Position numbers and translations under genes: made by a program. Source: Chlorobiota bacterium (GTDB taxonomy: Bacteria; Bacteroidota; Ignavibacteria; OLB7). From it: a stretch of 64,000 bases of DNA. The stretch lies in NCBI GenBank assembly GCA_028287785.1, contig JAQBOZ010000002.1:1-64000 (forward strand). The letters are read 5' to 3'. The notes below the pieces were generated by a model. It saw nothing but the letters and a program-made list of their open reading frames with translations. It had not been told where the DNA came from and ran no database searches. This document shows, in pieces, positions 51,296 to 59,773 of the stretch (the stretch's first letter is position 1; the number at the start of each line of letters is the position of its first letter).

Positions 51296-52276
51296 ATGAC
51301 CGACATCTCCGACGCAAACCGGAGCGGGTTCAGCATCGGCAGCGCGATGATCGGCGGCGCCATATGGCTGGCGATCCTTGTGGCGGCGCTCTTCGGAGCC
51401 CCCGCCATCGGCCCGATCGAGCTTCTGCTGATGCTGGGGATTCTCGTCTTCATCCCGCTCGCGATCGATCTCCTCGCCGTCTCCGACCGCGAGGGGGGAA
51501 ACCCGCTTCCGTACAGGATCGCGCGGCTTCTCCAGCCGATTGCGGCGGTGCCCGCATGCGTCTCGTTCTTTCTTCCCGCCGGAACTCCCGCGGGGATTCT
51601 CGCCTCGGCGTGGCTGCTCCTCACGGGGATCATCGCGCTCTTCGGCATGCTCCGCCTTATCCGCGGGGAACGTCGTCTGGAGGAGCTGTGCATCAATGCC
51701 GCGCTCCTCTATCTGCCGATCGGCGGGGTGTGGCTGGTGGCAGCCCGGCTGGGGATATCGCTGGCGGGGTTCGGCGGGGTGATTGCTCTGCTGACCGCGG
51801 TCCATTTCCATTTCGCCGGCTTTATCGCCCCCATGCTCGCCGGGATGACCGGCAGAAGGCTGGCAGCCATCGGGGCGCCGATGAAGCTCCTCTATCGCAT
51901 CGCCGCCTGCGGGATCATCGCCGGGCCTCCGCTCGTGGCGCTCGGCATCACCTTCTCCGGCCCGCTCGAAGTCGTCGCCGCGGTGGTGCTTGCCACCAGC
52001 ATGACCATGCACGGCTTCCTGGTGCTGGTTCCGGTACGCCGCTCGCTTCCGGGCACGCGGCCGGCCATGTTCCTGGGCATATCGGCCACCGCCTCGGTGC
52101 TGGCGATGCTCTTCGCGGCGCAGTACGCCGTGGGGGTCTTCATGCAGGGGCCACGGCTGACGATCCCGCAGATGGCGCTGGTCCACGGTTCATGCAACGC
52201 GATATTCGCGCTCGGGGGCCTTCTCGGCTGGGGGTTCGTCCGCCCGCGAAGCGTCCATATCAAGAGAGATGCATGA
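51296..52276 (+). CDS. YndJ-like integral membrane protein
   Basis: 326 aa with about nine hydrophobic helices. The segment LLTAVHFHFAGFIAPMLAGM and the end IPQMALVHGSCNAIFALGGL resemble the conserved histidine-rich motifs of the YndJ family (PF14158), whose function is unknown. Its stop overlaps the ATG of trmO by 4 bp (52273-52276), so the two are translationally coupled. The histidines hint at metal or ligand binding, but this is speculation. Confidence 0.7.
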   Translation: MTDISDANRSGFSIGSAMIGGAIWLAILVAALFGAPAIGPIELLLMLGILVFIPLAIDLLAVSDREGGNPLPYRIARLLQPIAAVPACVSFFLPAGTPAGILASAWLLLTGIIALFGMLRLIRGERRLEELCINAALLYLPIGGVWLVAARLGISLAGFGGVIALLTAVHFHFAGFIAPMLAGMTGRRLAAIGAPMKLLYRIAACGIIAGPPLVALGITFSGPLEVVAAVVLATSMTMHGFLVLVPVRRSLPGTRPAMFLGISATASVLAMLFAAQYAVGVFMQGPRLTIPQMALVHGSCNAIFALGGLLGWGFVRPRSVHIKRDA

Positions 52277-52746
52277 TGGGAGATAAACGAAGCAGCGGCG
52301 ATATCCGCCCGATCGGCGTGGTCCGCACAACGGTGACCGATGGAATCGATGAGGGGTGGGGAGATGTGGAATCGCGGATAGAGATCGATCCGGAGCTTGC
52401 CGACGGGCTTCGGGGTCTCGATGAATTCTCCCACGCGCTGGTGATCTTTCTGATGGACCGGTCGACCTTCCAGCCCGCCTCGGATCTGGTTCGCCGGCCG
52501 CAGGGGAGGGAGGATATGCCGCTGGTCGGGATATTCGCGCAGCGGGCGAAACATCGTCCCAACCCCATCGGCGTCACCGCTGTCAGGATCATCGGCATGC
52601 AGGGAAACATCCTTCGGGTCATCGGCCTGGATGCAATCGACGGCACGCCGGTGCTCGACATCAAGCCGTACTTCCCGCAGTTCGATGCCCCCGCCGATCC
52701 GCGAACGCCGGAGTGGGTGGTTACGCTGATGGAACGATATTTCTGA
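52273..52746 (+). CDS. trmO: tRNA (adenine(37)-N6)-methyltransferase TrmO
   Basis: 157 aa. TrmO (formerly TsaA/YaeB) adds a methyl group to N6-threonylcarbamoyladenosine at position 37 of certain tRNAs, using S-adenosylmethionine. Motifs are IRPIGVVRT at the start, RAKHRPNPIGVTAVRI at about residue 95, and IDGTPVLDIKPYFPQFD in the C-terminal part. Its ATG overlaps the stop of the YndJ-like gene. This is a single-domain form without the ~80-residue C-terminal domain of E. coli TrmO. Its last 26 bp overlap the convergent OmpA-like remnant. Confidence 0.92.
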   Translation: MMGDKRSSGDIRPIGVVRTTVTDGIDEGWGDVESRIEIDPELADGLRGLDEFSHALVIFLMDRSTFQPASDLVRRPQGREDMPLVGIFAQRAKHRPNPIGVTAVRIIGMQGNILRVIGLDAIDGTPVLDIKPYFPQFDAPADPRTPEWVVTLMERYF

Positions 52747-53518
52747 CGGACTGCCGGGCAACGTCATCCACGACGTTGAAGGAATTCAGCAGCTCCCCGG
52801 TCACAGGCCGCGCTCCACGATCAGATCCACGCCGGAGAGGAGGCGGTTCTCGGGAAGATCCCGGCACGGGAGCGGGAAACGCCACGGTTACCGAGCGCGC
52901 GTACCGATCATCATCGGAAGCGACCGCGGCCCCTCCACCCCTCACGCCGATACGCGAACGCTCTATCCCCCAGCGCTCCGTCAGATACTCGCGGACGGCA
53001 TCGGCCCGCGCCGCTGCAAGCCGCGCCGGTTCATCCGCTGATACCGAGCCGGTGAGCCGTATCGTGAGCTTCCGATCCGACCGGAGCCGGAGGCCGATGA
53101 TGGTCAGCTCATTGGCGTACAGGCCGCGCGCATCGAGCCGGGCAAGGGTGATCCCCGCGCCGCCGCTGATCGATCGAAGCCCCATGCCATCGCGGAGGGA
53201 GCGGAGATCGAGTCGCGCATTGAGCGCCGGGAGCAGGGAGAACCGCCGGGGGATCGGCAGGCTGAAGGAGATCCCCGCAAGCAGGCTGATGGCGGCCGGC
53301 GATGTGGCAATCTGGGGCCCGCTGGCAACGGTCCGCTCGGAACGGCCATTGGAGGCAAAGACCACGGTATCGGGAAAGACGATGATCTCCCTCTGCACAA
53401 AATCCCCGGCCACCCTGTAGCGCAGCGATGTCCCCAGCTCCCCCCACCAGTTCCCGCCAAGCCTGTAGCGTCCCTGAAGATCGAGCGTGACGGCCTTCGA
53501 CCCATCGACGCCCGAGGG
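52721..53518 (-). pseudogene. OmpA-like outer membrane protein, 5'-truncated
   Basis: The leftward frame is open from 53536 and ends at 52721. Its first part encodes barrel strands VTLDLQGRYRLGGNWWGELG then TSLRYRVAGDFVQREIIVFP; the middle is barrel-like, and the C-terminal part is OmpA-like (LRSDRKLTIRLTGSVSADEP, AARADAVREYLTERWGIERS, RIGVRGGGAAVASDDDRYAR). There is no ATG, only an internal GTG at 53413. The signal peptide and first strands are missing; upstream of about 53520 the sequence belongs to a rightward gene. So the gene lost its 5' end. Its stop lies inside the trmO 3' end, 26 bp overlap. Confidence 0.65.
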
Positions 53519-53522
53519 GACG

Positions 53523-53633
53523 CGCCCGGCCGCGCATCAGGATGCATTGCAGCCGGCGGCGCACACCCCGCCGGTCTACCGTACCAACATCGTGAAGACG
53601 AAAGCGCGGATCGGCGCGCCGCAAAAGCAGTAG
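53523..53633 (+). pseudogene. 3' fragment of an unidentified rightward gene
   Basis: The plus frame reads RPAAHQDALQPAAHTPPVYR then TNIVKTKARIGAPQKQ and TAG at 53631-53633. A good terminator follows at 53673-53701, so this looks like the end of a real gene whose 5' part is missing. Upstream of 53520 the sequence belongs to the OmpA-like gene on the other strand. Family unknown. Confidence 0.4.
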
Positions 53634-53672
53634 CAGTCCCCCTTCCAGAAGAATGACAATGTCGGCAGAGAC

Positions 53673-53701
53673 CGGGCTCCGAACGGATCGGGGCCCGTTT
53701 T
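53673..53701 (+). terminator. Rho-independent terminator
   Basis: CGGGCTCCG and CGGGGCCCG pair around a 7-base loop, followed by TTTT. It sits about 40 bp past the stop of the rightward fragment. Confidence 0.65.
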
Positions 53702-53834
53702 CCCATATCCGCCACCGCAGCGCAACAACCTTCCCGAATCGCCGATATATCCCCCGATCTTCAACTGATGATGGAATGGGCCCCTGGCGCGCTAATCGAA
53801 GCCTTCCAGGGCATTTTGTTATTGGCCCTTAGAA

Positions 53835-53852
53835 ACATCCCGGCCGGGATGT
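53835..53852. promoter_or_regulatory. Perfect 18-bp palindrome upstream of the S9 peptidase gene
   Basis: ACATCCCGG followed directly by CCGGGATGT, perfect with no loop. An uninterrupted palindrome is more like a dimeric repressor operator than a terminator. It lies about 143 bp upstream of the S9 peptidase start. Confidence 0.4.
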
Positions 53853-53994
53853 ATTTTCGCAGGCAGTGGGATACGATTTCATGATGGTGCCAGCGTTTCC
53901 GATCGGCCTCGGTGACCCGCCATTAACAGCAGCATCGGCTCCATTCCGCGTCGTCATCGTCTTTGGAACAATTCACCAATCACGTGGTCAGCAC

Positions 53995-55839
53995 ATGGCA
54001 AGCACAACCGAACCGAAACTTATCCCGAAGAGCGTCATCTTCGGTAATCCTGTAAAGGCCAACCCCCAGATCTCCCCCGATGGAACCATGATGGCATATC
54101 TGGCGCCGGTGGATGGGGTGTTGAATATATGGGTGGGAGCCATCGAGGGGGAGGATTACCGCCCCATTACGCACGATCGCGATCAGGGGATCCAGGACTA
54201 TCTCTGGGCCGGGGACAACAGCGGGATACTCTACATTCAGGATGTCGGCGGAAACGAGAACTACCACTTCTACTCGGTGGACCTGCAATCGGAGGAGGTG
54301 CGGGATCTGACGCCGTTTGAGAACATCCGCGTCCGCATGGTATCGCACAACAAGGATTTTCCGAACGATCTGTTGATTGGCCTCAATCGCGATAATCCGC
54401 AGATCCACGATGTCTATAATCTTCACGTTCCCTCGGGCGAGCTTCGGCTGGTGGCGCGCAACCCCGGAAATTTCCTGGGCTGGGTGGCGGACTCCCATTT
54501 CAAGGTGCGCGGGGCGCTGGCAATCAGGCCGGACGGAGGATACGATCTGCTGGTGCGCGACAGCGAAGAGGATGAGTGGCGCGTGCTGATATCCTGGTCG
54601 CCGGAGGATTCGCGGGGGAGCGGGCCGGGACATTTCTCGAACGATGGCCGGCATATCCTGATTCAGGATACGCGCGGCGTAAACGCGATCCGCCTGGCGA
54701 AGGTGGACGTGGCTACCGGGGAGATGGAGGTGATCGTGGAGGACCCGCAGTACGATGTGACCGATATCAATGAGGACCCGGATACGCGCGAAGTGCGGAT
54801 GGTGGCATTCACAAGGGCGCGGCAGGAATGGGTGGTGCTGGATGACGCGATCCGCAAGGATATCGATGCCGTCCGCAGGCTCCATCATGGCGATTTCACC
54901 ATCATCAGCCAGGACAATGCCGACTCCATCTGGGTGGTGATGTTCCTTGCCGACGACGGGCCCGTGGCATTCTTCGCGTACGACCGGAAGGCAGGCCAGG
55001 GAAAACATCTCTTCGACTCCCGTCCCGAGCTGAAGAATTACAGGCTGGCGCCGATGGAGCCCATCTCCTTCCAGTCGCGCGATGGCCTGACCATTCATGG
55101 CTATATCATGTTTCCTCCCGGCGCCGAGCGGAAAAATCTTCCGATGGTGCTCAATGTTCATGGCGGCCCCTGGACACGGGACAACTGGGGATACGATCAT
55201 GAAGCGCAGTGGCTTGCCAACCGTGGGTATATCTGCCTCCAGGTGAACTATCGCGGCTCCACCGGCTACGGCAAGGATTTCGTCACCGCCGGGGACAAGG
55301 AGTGGGGCGGGAAGATGCACGATGATCTTGTGGATGCCGTGAACTGGGCAATCGGGTTGGGCTATGTCGATCCGGAGCGGGTGGCGATCTACGGCGGCTC
55401 CTATGGGGGATACGCCGCGCTGGTCGGGGCCACATTCACCCCCGATCTCTTCTGCTGTGCCGTGGATATCGTGGGGCCGAGCAACCTGATCTCCTTCATC
55501 GAAACCATCCCGCCGTACTGGCAGCCGATGATCACGCAGTTCCATCAGCAGGTGGGGAACCCGGAAACCGAGGCGGAGTTTCTCCGCTCCCGCTCCCCGC
55601 TCTTCAAGGTCGATCAGATCAAGATCCCGATGCTCATCGCCCAGGGAGCCAACGATCCCCGCATAAAGCAGGCGGAGTCCGAGCAGATCGTGGAGGCGAT
55701 GCGGTCGCGCGGGATCGAGCATCAGTATCTCCTCTTCCCGGATGAAGGGCATGGATTCGCCAAGCCGGAGAACCGGATGAAGTTCTACTCCGTGGCCGAG
55801 CAGTTCCTCGCCGAACATCTCGGCGGCCGGTTCGAGTAG
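53995..55839 (+). CDS. S9-family serine peptidase (acylaminoacyl/dipeptidyl peptidase-like)
   Basis: 614 aa. An N-terminal propeller (about 30-350; NPQISPDGTMMAYLAPVDGV) precedes an alpha/beta hydrolase domain with the nucleophile in AIYGGSYGGYAALVGATFTP (about Ser470), the aspartate in LIAQGANDPRI and the histidine in FPDEGHGFAKPENR. These match S9C-type peptidases, which trim blocked or short peptides. No signal peptide is visible with the ATG at 53995; an in-frame GTG at 53866 would add 43 residues. A hairpin follows its stop. The PD40 lipoprotein gene follows 56 bp later. Confidence 0.93.
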   Translation: MASTTEPKLIPKSVIFGNPVKANPQISPDGTMMAYLAPVDGVLNIWVGAIEGEDYRPITHDRDQGIQDYLWAGDNSGILYIQDVGGNENYHFYSVDLQSEEVRDLTPFENIRVRMVSHNKDFPNDLLIGLNRDNPQIHDVYNLHVPSGELRLVARNPGNFLGWVADSHFKVRGALAIRPDGGYDLLVRDSEEDEWRVLISWSPEDSRGSGPGHFSNDGRHILIQDTRGVNAIRLAKVDVATGEMEVIVEDPQYDVTDINEDPDTREVRMVAFTRARQEWVVLDDAIRKDIDAVRRLHHGDFTIISQDNADSIWVVMFLADDGPVAFFAYDRKAGQGKHLFDSRPELKNYRLAPMEPISFQSRDGLTIHGYIMFPPGAERKNLPMVLNVHGGPWTRDNWGYDHEAQWLANRGYICLQVNYRGSTGYGKDFVTAGDKEWGGKMHDDLVDAVNWAIGLGYVDPERVAIYGGSYGGYAALVGATFTPDLFCCAVDIVGPSNLISFIETIPPYWQPMITQFHQQVGNPETEAEFLRSRSPLFKVDQIKIPMLIAQGANDPRIKQAESEQIVEAMRSRGIEHQYLLFPDEGHGFAKPENRMKFYSVAEQFLAEHLGGRFE

Positions 55840-55861
55840 GGGCGGTTCCTGAACGCCCCTA
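55837..55861. terminator. Hairpin after the S9 peptidase gene
   Basis: TAGGGGCG and CGCCCCTA pair around a short loop whose GTTC/GAAC bases extend the stem. It includes the TAG stop codon. There is no T run. Confidence 0.5.
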
Positions 55862-55895
55862 ACGTTACGTTCACGCATTCGTTCGATTCATACAG

Positions 55896-56981
55896 ATGAT
55901 CCTCTCCCGATCGATTCCGCGGCCGGTTCGCGTGGTGGCCCTGGCCGCGCTCTTCTCAACGCTGGTCGCATCCTGCGCGCCCAGGGATCTTGTCCTGCCG
56001 GAGGAACGGAGCTACCTCTCCAACCTCCGGCAGCTCACGTTCGGCGGGGAGAACGCGGAGGGATATTTCGGCTCCAATGAGCAGCGGTTCGTCTACCAGC
56101 GGACGCACGCGGGGAAGGAGGGATGCGATCAGATCTACATGTACGATCTGGCAACCGGCGCCGAGAAACGGATCTCCACCGGCTACGGCCGCACCACCTG
56201 CAGCTACTTCCTGCCGGGGGATTCGCTCGTCCTCTTCGCATCCACGCACCTGGCCGATTCCACCTGCCCGCCACCGCCGGATTTCTCGCAGGGATATACC
56301 TGGGCGCTCTACCCCGGCTACGATATCTTCGTGGCCGATACCAACGGAAACCTCCGCGGCCGGCTGACCAACTCCCCCGGCTACGACGCCGAGGCGACGG
56401 TCTCGCCGGTCGGCGACAGAATCGTCTTCACATCCACCCGCACCGGCGATATCGAGCTGTTCTCGATGAAGATCGATGGTTCCGATCTCCGGCAGTTGAC
56501 CAACATCCCCGGCTACGACGGCGGCGCCTTCTATTCGTGGGAGGGCAGGAAGCTCATCTTCCGCGCCAGCCGACCGGAAGGGGAGGAGCTGAAACGGTAT
56601 CGATCGCTCCTGGCGCAGAATCTTGTGCGACCCTCCCGCATGGAGCTTTATGTGATGAACGCGGATGGAAGCGGGATGCGACAGGTGACCAACAACGGCG
56701 CGGCGAACTTCGGCCCGTTCTGGCATCCCGACAACCAGCATATCATCTTCGCGAGCAATGTGGCCGATCCGCAGGGGAGGAACTTCGATCTCTACATGAT
56801 CCGGGAGGATGGGACCGATATGCGGCGGATTACCTTCAACGATACCTTCGATGGCTTCCCGATGTTCACCCGCGACGGCAGACATCTGATCTTCGCGTCC
56901 AACCGCCACTCGGCAAAGCCCGGCGAAACGAACCTCTTCATCTGCGATTTCCATTATCCGGCGGCGGGCGGCGATTACTGA
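55896..56981 (+). CDS. PD40/TolB-like beta-propeller lipoprotein
   Basis: 361 aa. The signal ends in a lipobox (ALFSTLVASC), so it is probably lipid-anchored. At least five PD40 (WD40-like) blades follow, for example VSPVGDRIVFTSTRTGDIEL, WHPDNQHIIFASNVADPQGR and FTRDGRHLIFASNRHSAKPG. This resembles the propeller of TolB and of many Bacteroidetes envelope proteins. Such propellers usually bind proteins or peptides; the partner is unknown. It lies just after the S9 peptidase gene and may be co-transcribed. Confidence 0.85.
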   Translation: MILSRSIPRPVRVVALAALFSTLVASCAPRDLVLPEERSYLSNLRQLTFGGENAEGYFGSNEQRFVYQRTHAGKEGCDQIYMYDLATGAEKRISTGYGRTTCSYFLPGDSLVLFASTHLADSTCPPPPDFSQGYTWALYPGYDIFVADTNGNLRGRLTNSPGYDAEATVSPVGDRIVFTSTRTGDIELFSMKIDGSDLRQLTNIPGYDGGAFYSWEGRKLIFRASRPEGEELKRYRSLLAQNLVRPSRMELYVMNADGSGMRQVTNNGAANFGPFWHPDNQHIIFASNVADPQGRNFDLYMIREDGTDMRRITFNDTFDGFPMFTRDGRHLIFASNRHSAKPGETNLFICDFHYPAAGGDY

Positions 56982-57102
56982 GGCGATGAAACCACGTGAT
57001 GCAATGAATTCCGTCGTCGCGATAACCGGATCATCGGCAGCGGTGCTATGATGCAACCGGGGAGACAGCCCGCGCAGTTCACGCATTCCCTGGCATGGAA
57101 AC

Positions 57103-57142
57103 GCGACCGGAGAGGCGCGCAATGGCCGCCATCCCCGGTCGC
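57103..57142. terminator. Possible terminator of the sugar epimerase gene
   Basis: GCGACCGG (57103-57110) pairs with CCGGTCGC (57135-57142) around a 24-base loop, 15 bp past the leftward stop at 57157. Confidence 0.35.
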
Positions 57143-57156
57143 TCTTCAACGTCGGC

Positions 57157-58128
57157 TCAGGAACCCGCCCCCTCTGCGGCCCCTCCCACCATTCCCTTCA
57201 GCTTCTCGCGAAAATAATCGAACGTCTTACGCAGCCCCTCGTGCCTGTCCACCGAAGGCTCCCAGTGGAGCAACTGGCGGGCGCGCGTGCTGTCGGGACG
57301 GCGCACCTGCGGATCATCCTTCGGCAGCGGCCTGAAGACGATCTCGCTCTGCGAGCCGGCCAGCTCCTTGATCTCCACCGCAAGCTCCAGCATGGTAAGC
57401 TCATCCGGGTTGCCGATGTTCACCGGGTCCACCACATCGGACATCAGCAGTTTGAAGATGCCATCGACGAGATCGGAGACGTAGCAGACCGAGCGGGTCT
57501 GCTTGCCGGCGCCGAAGACGGTGATCGGCTGGCCGGTAAGCGCCTGTGACATGAAGGCGGGGATGGCGCGGCCATCATCCACGCGCATCCGCGGGCCGTA
57601 GGTGTTGAAGATCCTGACGATGCGGGTATCGACGTTGTGATAGCGATGGTAGGCCATCGTCAGCGCCTCGGCGAACCGTTTCGCCTCGTCGTACACGCCA
57701 CGCACCCCGATCGGGTTCACATTTCCCCAGTATTCCTCGTGCTGCGGATGGATAAGCGGGTCGCCATAGACCTCCGATGTGGAGGCAAGGAGGAAGCGGG
57801 CTCCCTTGGCCTTTGCCAGCCCAAGCGCCTTATGCGTGCCGAGCGATCCCACTTTCAGCGTCTGAATGGGGAGTTTGAGATAATCGATGGGGGATGCGGG
57901 GCTGGCGAAATGAAGGATATAGTCCAGATCACCCTCCACATAGATGTAGTTGGTGACATCATGCTGGATGAAATGGAAATGCGGGTTGCCGAACAGATGC
58001 GCGATGTTCTCCGCCGATCCGGTGACAAGATTATCCATGCAGATCACCTCATGTCCCTCGGCGATCAATCGCTCGCACAGATGCGATCCCAGGAACCCGG
58101 CGCCGCCGGTAATTAACGAACGTGGCAT
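57157..58128 (-). CDS. UDP-glucuronate decarboxylase-like NAD-dependent sugar dehydratase
   Basis: 323 aa, extended short-chain dehydrogenase fold. The NAD-binding Rossmann motif is [17 protein letters not shown] at the N-terminus. The catalytic residues are the Ser/Thr in [20 protein letters not shown] and the YxxxK of [14 protein letters not shown]. The [16 protein letters not shown] run and [20 protein letters not shown] are typical of UDP-xylose synthase (UXS), which oxidises and decarboxylates UDP-glucuronate. It supplies pentose sugars for surface glycans, fitting the two GT-C proteins, though they are far away. dTDP-glucose dehydratase-like specificity is a less likely alternative. Confidence 0.88.
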   Translation of the reverse strand: MPRSLITGGAGFLGSHLCERLIAEGHEVICMDNLVTGSAENIAHLFGNPHFHFIQHDVTNYIYVEGDLDYILHFASPASPIDYLKLPIQTLKVGSLGTHKALGLAKAKGARFLLASTSEVYGDPLIHPQHEEYWGNVNPIGVRGVYDEAKRFAEALTMAYHRYHNVDTRIVRIFNTYGPRMRVDDGRAIPAFMSQALTGQPITVFGAGKQTRSVCYVSDLVDGIFKLLMSDVVDPVNIGNPDELTMLELAVEIKELAGSQSEIVFRPLPKDDPQVRRPDSTRARQLLHWEPSVDRHEGLRKTFDYFREKLKGMVGGAAEGAGS

Positions 58129-58501
58129 TATATCTACCTTGAATTGGTACTACTGACGATTCCGTATCCGAATTGAAAAAGCCTCTCAACGCGTTTCATG
58201 GTCCGATCATATACGTAAGGATTCATATCAGTATCATCGCGCATATCCGCCACGAACGACAAAAACCCGCCAGGATCCACTCATTTCCACGAAAAACTTA
58301 TCGCCGCGTTCCTCATTTCGCCAGATGCGGGCCAATGGCACAACGAATGGCATGGAGTTTGATCATAGCTCAGACACAACTCTTCGTCACTGTTGTGATC
58401 CTCAAGGGAGGTTGAAGAGAAGGGGTTTTGGGGGGCAGACACAAACAGGCAGGATGATAGAGAAAAATACTTTGTCTCAATAATCACTTGGAGTCAAGAC
58501 C
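58129..58501. other. Divergent intergenic region, relatively AT-rich
   Basis: 373 bp between the sugar decarboxylase gene and the small barrel gene. AT-rich stretches at 58165-58260 and 58460-58490 could hold both promoters; the box AATACTTTG at about 58470 is close to, but not exactly, the Bacteroidetes TAnnTTTG pattern. A GGAG precedes the barrel gene start. Confidence 0.4.
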
Positions 58502-59047
58502 ATGCGTTTCACAAAATTTATCGCGCTCGCAGCCTTCGTGGCAGCAGCATTGTTCTCGGTTCAGTCAGTACATGCACAGGCGGTCGTCGACAAGAACCGC
58601 TCGTACTTCAGCCCTGATCAGCAGTTCGGTATCGGTTTCAACAGCAAGGGGGGCACGATCCAGTATGCCCTTGGACCCGCGTTTCATATTGGTATCAACC
58701 TGAACCTGGATTTCCACAAGGACTCGGCGGCATCGAACACCTATTATAACTTCGGCCCGTATGCGAAGTTCATCTTCTCCGGCGACGTTATCAAGCCTTA
58801 TGTGTATGCAGCACTTGGCCTGGTTCAGCCGAGCACCGGAAGCGTCACGATTGGCAGCACGACTGCTGTTGATCTTCCGAAGGCCGAAGTCCGCATCATC
58901 CTTGCCGCAGGTGCGGAGCACTTCTTCAACCAGAACGTGGGCCTCTACGGCCACGTGAACCTCGTCGACGCGAAGCTGTCACCAACGCCTTCCACCACTG
59001 AGTTCGGTCTCCAGGGTGCGGCTGTCGGTGTCGAGTTCTTCTTCTAG
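58502..59047 (+). CDS. Small outer membrane beta-barrel protein
   Basis: 181 aa. A signal peptide (MRFTKFIALAAFVAAALFSV to about residue 26) is followed by amphipathic strands such as QFGIGFNSKGGTIQYALGPA, VYAALGLVQPSTGSVTIGST and AAGAEHFFNQNVGLYGHVNL, ending VGVEFFF with terminal aromatic residues as expected for BAM-dependent barrels. It resembles eight-stranded OmpW/OmpX-sized barrels but I cannot name a family. It has its own promoter region and a strong terminator, and its codon use is less GC-biased than the neighbours, consistent with high expression. Confidence 0.8.
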   Translation: MRFTKFIALAAFVAAALFSVQSVHAQAVVDKNRSYFSPDQQFGIGFNSKGGTIQYALGPAFHIGINLNLDFHKDSAASNTYYNFGPYAKFIFSGDVIKPYVYAALGLVQPSTGSVTIGSTTAVDLPKAEVRIILAAGAEHFFNQNVGLYGHVNLVDAKLSPTPSTTEFGLQGAAVGVEFFF

Positions 59048-59117
59048 GGAACAACTGGTAGAGTCGTGTAGAGAACGTTCTACATGGAACTCTGCATGGT
59101 CGGTTCTATGTAAATGG

Positions 59118-59156
59118 CGTCCCGGTAATCCCGCAAGGGTTGCCGGGGCGTTTTTT
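59118..59156 (+). terminator. Strong rho-independent terminator
   Basis: CGTCCCGGTAATCCC pairs imperfectly with GGGTTGCCGGGGCG around GCAA and is followed by TTTTTT. It lies about 70 bp after the barrel gene stop. Confidence 0.85.
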
Positions 59157-59195
59157 ATTGGTGGGAAATTCGACCATGATTCGCTCCGCGATACT

Positions 59196-59609
59196 TCATG
59201 TACGCGATCGAGCCGGGTTCTTTTCGGATTTCTTTTTCTGCCGTCCGGGTTTTGTCGGCGTCTCCATCTCCGCGTCGGGATTTTCCGGGTCCCAGAAATG
59301 CCGGCTCATCACCACCCGCTCGCCGTTGAATTCCACCCCCTCCGATTCCAGCAGCTCCCGCATCAGCCCCGGCATCGGGAAATGATGGCTTCCTGAAAGC
59401 TCCCCCACGCGATTTACCACGCGATGGCAGGGAAGGGCCATATCATCCGCGACCGCCATCAGCGCATAGCCCACAAGCCGGGAGGAGCTTCGCGCTCCAA
59501 GGAACGCGGCAATCGTCCCGTAGGTGGTCACACGGCCAACCGGGATCTCCGCGACCACGCTGTAGACACGGGAGTAAAAATCGCTGCTCTGTTTTGGTTC
59601 GGCGCGCAT
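59196..59609 (-). CDS. MGMT-family alkyltransferase-like protein
   Basis: 137 aa from ATG 59609 (153 from ATG 59657). It is a single DNA-binding alkyltransferase domain without the N-terminal domain of Ogt: IPVGRVTTYGTIAAFLGARS is the helix-turn-helix, and MALPCHRVVNRVGELSG is the active-site loop. The cysteine is retained, whereas many alkyltransferase-like (ATL) proteins have Trp there. It could be a methyltransferase or a lesion sensor feeding nucleotide excision repair. The C-terminus is Lys/Arg/Pro-rich. With ogt and Ada-AlkA it is the third alkylation-repair gene in the window. Confidence 0.88.
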   Translation of the reverse strand: MRAEPKQSSDFYSRVYSVVAEIPVGRVTTYGTIAAFLGARSSSRLVGYALMAVADDMALPCHRVVNRVGELSGSHHFPMPGLMRELLESEGVEFNGERVVMSRHFWDPENPDAEMETPTKPGRQKKKSEKNPARSRT

Positions 59610-59745
59610 GAATTTCAGAATGCACGGTTCATACATACATGAATCAACCGATTTCATGTATCCGGTTGAATATGATCGGGCTGGAAATACCGTCGTTACG
59701 CCATTTCCAGCGTATTGAAAAAAACAGCCTGTCCGATATTATCCG

Positions 59746-59773
59746 AAAAAATAATATCATCGGATGATATTAT
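59746..59773 (-). terminator. Terminator of the GH18-like gene
   Basis: On the minus strand a perfect 10-base hairpin ATAATATCAT/ATGATATTAT with a 3-base loop is followed by TTTTTC. It overlaps the stop codon (59770-59772). Confidence 0.75.

Larger units (their letters stand above)
53634..53994. other. Intergenic region with terminators and a perfect palindrome
   Basis: 361 bp. It has a rho-independent-type terminator (53673-53701), a second weaker hairpin near 53780-53812 (GCCCCTGG/CCAGGGC followed by ATTTTG), and a perfect 18-bp palindrome at 53835-53852. Confidence 0.55.

Noticed and set aside
53980-55878. 632-codon leftward frame opposite the S9 peptidase
   Set aside because: The forward frame has the GGSYGGYA nucleophile and the rest of the triad.
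58173-58415. 80-codon rightward frame between the sugar decarboxylase and the small barrel gene
   Set aside because: No ribosome site, no recognisable domain, and it lies across the divergent promoter region.
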